A stretch of 64,000 nt of DNA, taken from the NCBI RefSeq assembly GCF_010093535.1, contig NW_022985221.1, positions 168,653 through 232,652 on the forward strand, read 5' to 3'. The translations under genes were made by a program, and so were the position numbers. The stretch comes from Lindgomyces ingoldianus. Taxonomy: Eukaryota > Ascomycota > Dothideomycetes > Pleosporales > Lindgomycetaceae. The first letter of the stretch is position 1, and each line of letters starts with the position of its first letter. A model generated the notes under the pieces. That model was not told the DNA's origin. It saw only the letters and a list, made by a program, of their open reading frames with translations, and did not search any database. Positions 61,162-64,000 of this stretch are shown in pieces.

Positions 61162-61199
61162 TGTGTGGCCGACTTACCTAATGGTTGGTTAGCCGAGGT

Positions 61200-61228
61200 A
61201 AAAGTGCGGTGGGGTTACCTGGAGTCAC
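61200..61228 (-). repeat. Right terminal inverted repeat
   Basis: Reverse complement begins GTGACTCCAGGTAACCCC and ends ACCGCACTTTT, matching the left end in 25 of 29 positions. Confidence 0.88.
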
Positions 61229-61237
61229 CCTTGCTAT
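61229..61237 (+). repeat. Right target-site duplication of the transposon
   Basis: CCTTGCTAT directly outside the right terminal repeat; pairs with the left copy at 57366-57374. Confidence 0.75.
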
Positions 61238-61627
61238 CGTTCGGTTCGAGGGTAGTGAAAATGACTATGTCTGTTGCTGCTGCGACAAAGGGATTTGGTT
61301 CGTGGGATGAGATGGTGTTGTTATTGTCCACGGCTTCAAAACTCGTTGGTGATCAGGTGATCTAGATTTTACTCCTTGATTCGATGCTTTCAAGTTCTCG
61401 TTATACTACTGAAACCCTGGCACATCCATCCCTTTCGTGAAGGGTGGCGTACATGTTCGTACAATATTAACGTAGCCAGCTTTACCTGACGCCATCGCTG
61501 AGAAATGCTATTTAACTGAACAAGCCGAACAAACCCTACCCAGTCTCTGGAACAAAGGTGACACTAAGGACACTACTCCTGGTTCATTCAGAAGAAAAAG
61601 AAAGCACCTCCTTATCGTGAGTACTTA
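61238..61627. other. 3' flank of SFH1
   Basis: Probable SFH1 3' UTR and terminator region. A GTAAGT donor right at the SFH1 stop (about 61626) leaves open a further small exon here. Confidence 0.4.
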
Positions 61628-63508
61628 CTACCTGACCCACGCTCGATCAGCGAAGAAGAGATTCTCAGACCACGGAGGTAATTTCTTGTCCCTCTCATAG
61701 AGGTAGCCGCAGTTGTTGCAAAGTGTCCTTGGGCCCTTCGGTCCATCTCGAACAGCCCAAACGGCTTGGCCCCACACCAAGCAGTGCTGGCATCGCCAAG
61801 TTGATCGTTCACTGCACCTGGCGTTAGTAATGGCAATCGATCTGCAAAAGTGGGTTTACATACTAGTCCTGCAAACCTCCTCCCTGCCCTCCATATCCAG
61901 ATCCGGTTTCTGGAGTCTCTCTCCCGACCGGACTTAGACTCCTGAACCTTCTTTTCTTCTTGCTCCTTTCGCCTCTTCCCATGTTCTCTACCTGCTCGGG
62001 ATTGGCGAAGAAGTCGTTCTGGGGGGTGCCCGCCATATTCGTGGTCGAAGAGAATCTTGCCGTTTCTCTTCGCAACCTACGGATCTGCCTCTCGCGGTCG
62101 CCTTCACGCTTCTCAATCTCCTCCTTTGACAAGATCTCGACCTTAGGTTCCCATTCATCACACAGGTGTTCTTGATCGTATCTCCAACCGGCGCCTTTGA
62201 CAGGATCGGCGGCATCGTTCTCAATTTCGCCGTCACCAACTAGACCTCCATTCTCGCATGCCTCCTTCTTGAGTCGCAAGACGGCTTCATATATGGCATG
62301 TGTCATGGCAGAGACCCACTCTCCCGCCAGACCAAGATCGGCGCAAGTTACTTTTGCGAACGTTTCCGCAAATCCTGGAGGATGTAGGAGGGACCACTCG
62401 AACTTGTCGCTATATAGCCGATTCATGAGGTTTATGTTGAGAGTTATTATACAGCGATATGTGTCATCGGGATTGTGAAGATCCTCAGAAGGCACTGCTT
62501 TTGCGGTGGCAGTGATGCCATTGGAAACGGGTGCTAGCGCCTGTGACTCTTGACCTTGAGCCATGCCATTTTGAACCGGTGTCGAGACGCCATTCGTTCT
62601 TACCGCCGGTGTTGATGTTCCATCCCGGGTAGGAGCTAGTTGGATCGCCTTTCCTGCAGTCGCTTCAGGTGCTACGGGCGCTGGTACGGCGGCCGAATGA
62701 AAGAGAGGATGTAGCGCGACTCCAGCATATTCTTCCAATTGTGTCCGGATTTGAGTTGCAATTGTCGTGATCAAAGCAGGTTTCCGATCGGTGGGAAAGT
62801 CCAGCTCATCTACAAACACCTTCGCAAACTGATCGGGGGTTGTAAGAGCTTCGTGGAGATTCCACAGGAAGGAATCTTTTAGGCGGTATGCAGGTGTTAT
62901 ATCGGGTTGCTTGTATGCAGGGAGACTCTCGTCGATTCCAAAGTCGCGGGCGTTCGTAGGTGTCGGTAGAGGCGCTTCTGGACGGAACGGCTGAACGTCT
63001 AGATCTATTCGTATAGGGATCAAGGTGACTGGAAGTGCTGCTTGCACTTGGACCTGCTTTTCTGTCCTGCAATGATCCGTTAGTACATGTCAAGAGCATG
63101 GGCCCTCAAGTTGCAATCCCCAGGAATCAGTGCATGTACTTACAATGTGCGCTTTGGTCTTCCCATCCAATCCCTCCATATTCCCTGGACTTCCACAGGC
63201 GCAGAGAGCTCCTTGCCCAATTGTGCTATCTGCGCCGATTTGTCCAGATTCGAGTCATCTCTCCGAACACTCCTGAGTCCTGTCGCTCGTCGCGGGCCTT
63301 CGCTGTCCTCAAAGTCGTCGTCATCGAATCCATCTTCTGCGTAGTTGATGGCAGTGGTGCCGCGCTTCGTAGTTCGAGGTGCCGGGAGAGTGTTCGAAGG
63401 GGGTACGATGGGGGAAATAAGGGAGTTGCCGTATGAGCGCAGCCGAGGCGCATAACTCGATATGAATGCCTGTGGAGGGTTGATCTTGCCGGTGGTCGTG
63501 AACGACAT
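61628..63508 (-). CDS. SFH1: Chromatin remodelling subunit Sfh1/Snf5 (SMARCB1 family)
   Basis: Core subunit of the RSC (or SWI/SNF) nucleosome remodelling complex. Exons are 63144-63508, 61864-63066 and 61628-61811, giving 583 residues. The N-terminus MSFTTTGKINPPQAFISSYA and APRLRSYGNSLISPI is typical of fungal Sfh1. The SNF5 domain follows in two repeats: LPVTLIPIRIDLDV and FLWNLHEALTTPDQFAKVFV, then RCIITLNINLMNRLYSDKFE and FAKVTCADLGLAGEWV. A charged region ends RGERSKKKRRFRSLSP. Exon 3 adds a GATA-type zinc finger, C530, C533, C554 and C557 (CX2CX20CX2C), in WRCQHCLVWGQAVW and LCNNCGYLYERDKKLPPWS. The exon 3 acceptor was chosen at GTGCAG because the nearer CAG would create a stop. A donor overlapping the final TAG allows an alternative C-terminus. 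Confidence 0.92.
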
Positions 63509-63978
63509 GGTTGCTCAGGCGCGTGATGGCGATTGGGCGAAAAGTTAGGACGCTTGAAAGAGGTCGCAAGCGACAGACGCGTCGCACTCTTGTTTCGGGG
63601 AGAAGATCGTGCGCAGGGCGAGCGCGGGATTGTGACAAAGGCAAAGGCTGGAGCTGGACCAGCCCCGTGTGCTGCTGAGCGGATGGAGTGGTGGAAGCTG
63701 AGGCGCGTTCTCTGGAGGGAGTTCGCGATGCTCAGTCTGAAGCAATGTGCCAAGCGCCAAGGATCTCTCAAATTGGCAAAGAGCGGCTCAGCTGCTTAGT
63801 CATGGCCAGCAGGTGCATGCCACACCCACGAGGTTACAACTCAGCTGGCCAACGCTAAAGGTGGGGCGGCCATGCCAAGCATCGCTTAAGGTCAGCCGTC
63901 CATCAGAAACCTCGCCCGGCCACACACAAACCAAAATCCCTCCGACCTCTCACTACCTCTCGACAACACATTGCGAAC
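63509..63978. promoter_or_regulatory. SFH1 promoter, possibly shared with a gene to the right
   Basis: Region before the SFH1 start. Nothing coding recognised. Confidence 0.4.
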
Positions 63979-64000
63979 ATGTCTAAACAACTTCTAATGA
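63979..64000 (+). CDS. Possible start of a further gene at the right edge
   Basis: An ATG in CGAACATGTC context opens a frame (MSKQLLM) that runs off the window after a CT-rich, CACA-containing leader. Only seven codons are visible, so nothing can be said about function. Confidence 0.2.

Larger units (their letters stand above)
57375..61228 (+). mobile_element. Complete Mutator-like (MULE) DNA transposon, 3.85 kb
   Basis: A cut-and-paste element with all expected parts. Terminal inverted repeats of 29 bp match in 25 positions and flank an 8-9 bp direct duplication. The plus-strand transposase gene (57520-60854) has 14 exons and no disabling change that I can find. About 370 bp separate the gene from the right end, including a short minus-strand acidic frame (61053-61161). 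The element lies 0.4 kb beyond the SFH1 stop codon and about 1.1 kb from the 241-residue gene. The one mismatch in the duplication and four in the repeats suggest it is fairly young but not brand new. Superfamily assignment rests on the duplication length and transposase motifs. Confidence 0.85.

Noticed and set aside
1..64000. CRISPR arrays, operons, bacterial-type signals
   Set aside because: None seen; intron-bearing genes show this is nuclear fungal DNA.

Overview
The window is nuclear DNA of a filamentous ascomycete (Pezizomycotina). Most protein genes carry short introns of about 40-135 nt with GTRNGT donors, CTAAC/CTGAC-like branch sites and AG acceptors. The gene families include a CFEM protein, a Zn2Cys6 regulator, a fungal bZIP and a GH79 glycosidase. 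A decayed kinase-like relic resembles proteins I associate with Leotiomycetes, but that placement is a guess. I recognised the genes by reading translations and rebuilt the exon models by hand; in each model the exon lengths add up to a closed reading frame.

Layout. 1-7.6 kb: 5' part of an aldehyde dehydrogenase (-), the mRNA export factor YRA1 (-) and VPS11 (+), the last two sharing a divergent promoter. 7.6-9.3 kb: secreted GH79 glycosidase (-). 9.3-12.95 kb: gene-poor, with relics of a membrane protein and a kinase-like protein. 12.95-15.85 kb: DDHD phospholipase (+). 15.85-29.67 kb: a 13.8 kb stretch with no gene I can support, apart from a broken tRNA-Gly. 29.67-34.0 kb: bZIP factor (+) and ORC1 (+). 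35.3-37.0 kb: splicing factor PRP46 (-). 40.7-41.35 kb: CFEM protein (+). 43.7-45.5 kb: Zn2Cys6 factor (+). 47.5-49.4 kb: eight-exon nucleoside hydrolase (-). 50.1-51.2 kb: ERV29/SURF4 cargo receptor (-). 52.4-53.5 kb: membrane-anchored protein of unknown function (-). 55.6-56.3 kb: 241-residue unknown protein (-). 57.4-61.2 kb: a complete Mutator-like DNA transposon. 61.6-63.5 kb: the chromatin remodeller subunit SFH1 (-).

The main discovery is the transposon. It has near-perfect terminal inverted repeats, an 8-9 bp target-site duplication, and an apparently unbroken 14-exon transposase gene encoding 893 residues. Twelve of its 13 introns carry the 8-mer palindrome AACNNGTT (fourteen copies in about 650 intron bases, against two seen in about 2,680 exon bases). 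In five introns the motif lies just before the acceptor and in four of those it overlaps a TAAC branch site. I know of no description of such an intron family. A second notable point is the 672-nt intron of YRA1, which sits at what I recall to be the same codon boundary as the regulatory intron of the budding-yeast gene.

Most recognised genes are unlinked housekeeping functions (export, vesicle tethering, replication, splicing, ER export, chromatin). I see no biosynthetic cluster or operon-like unit.
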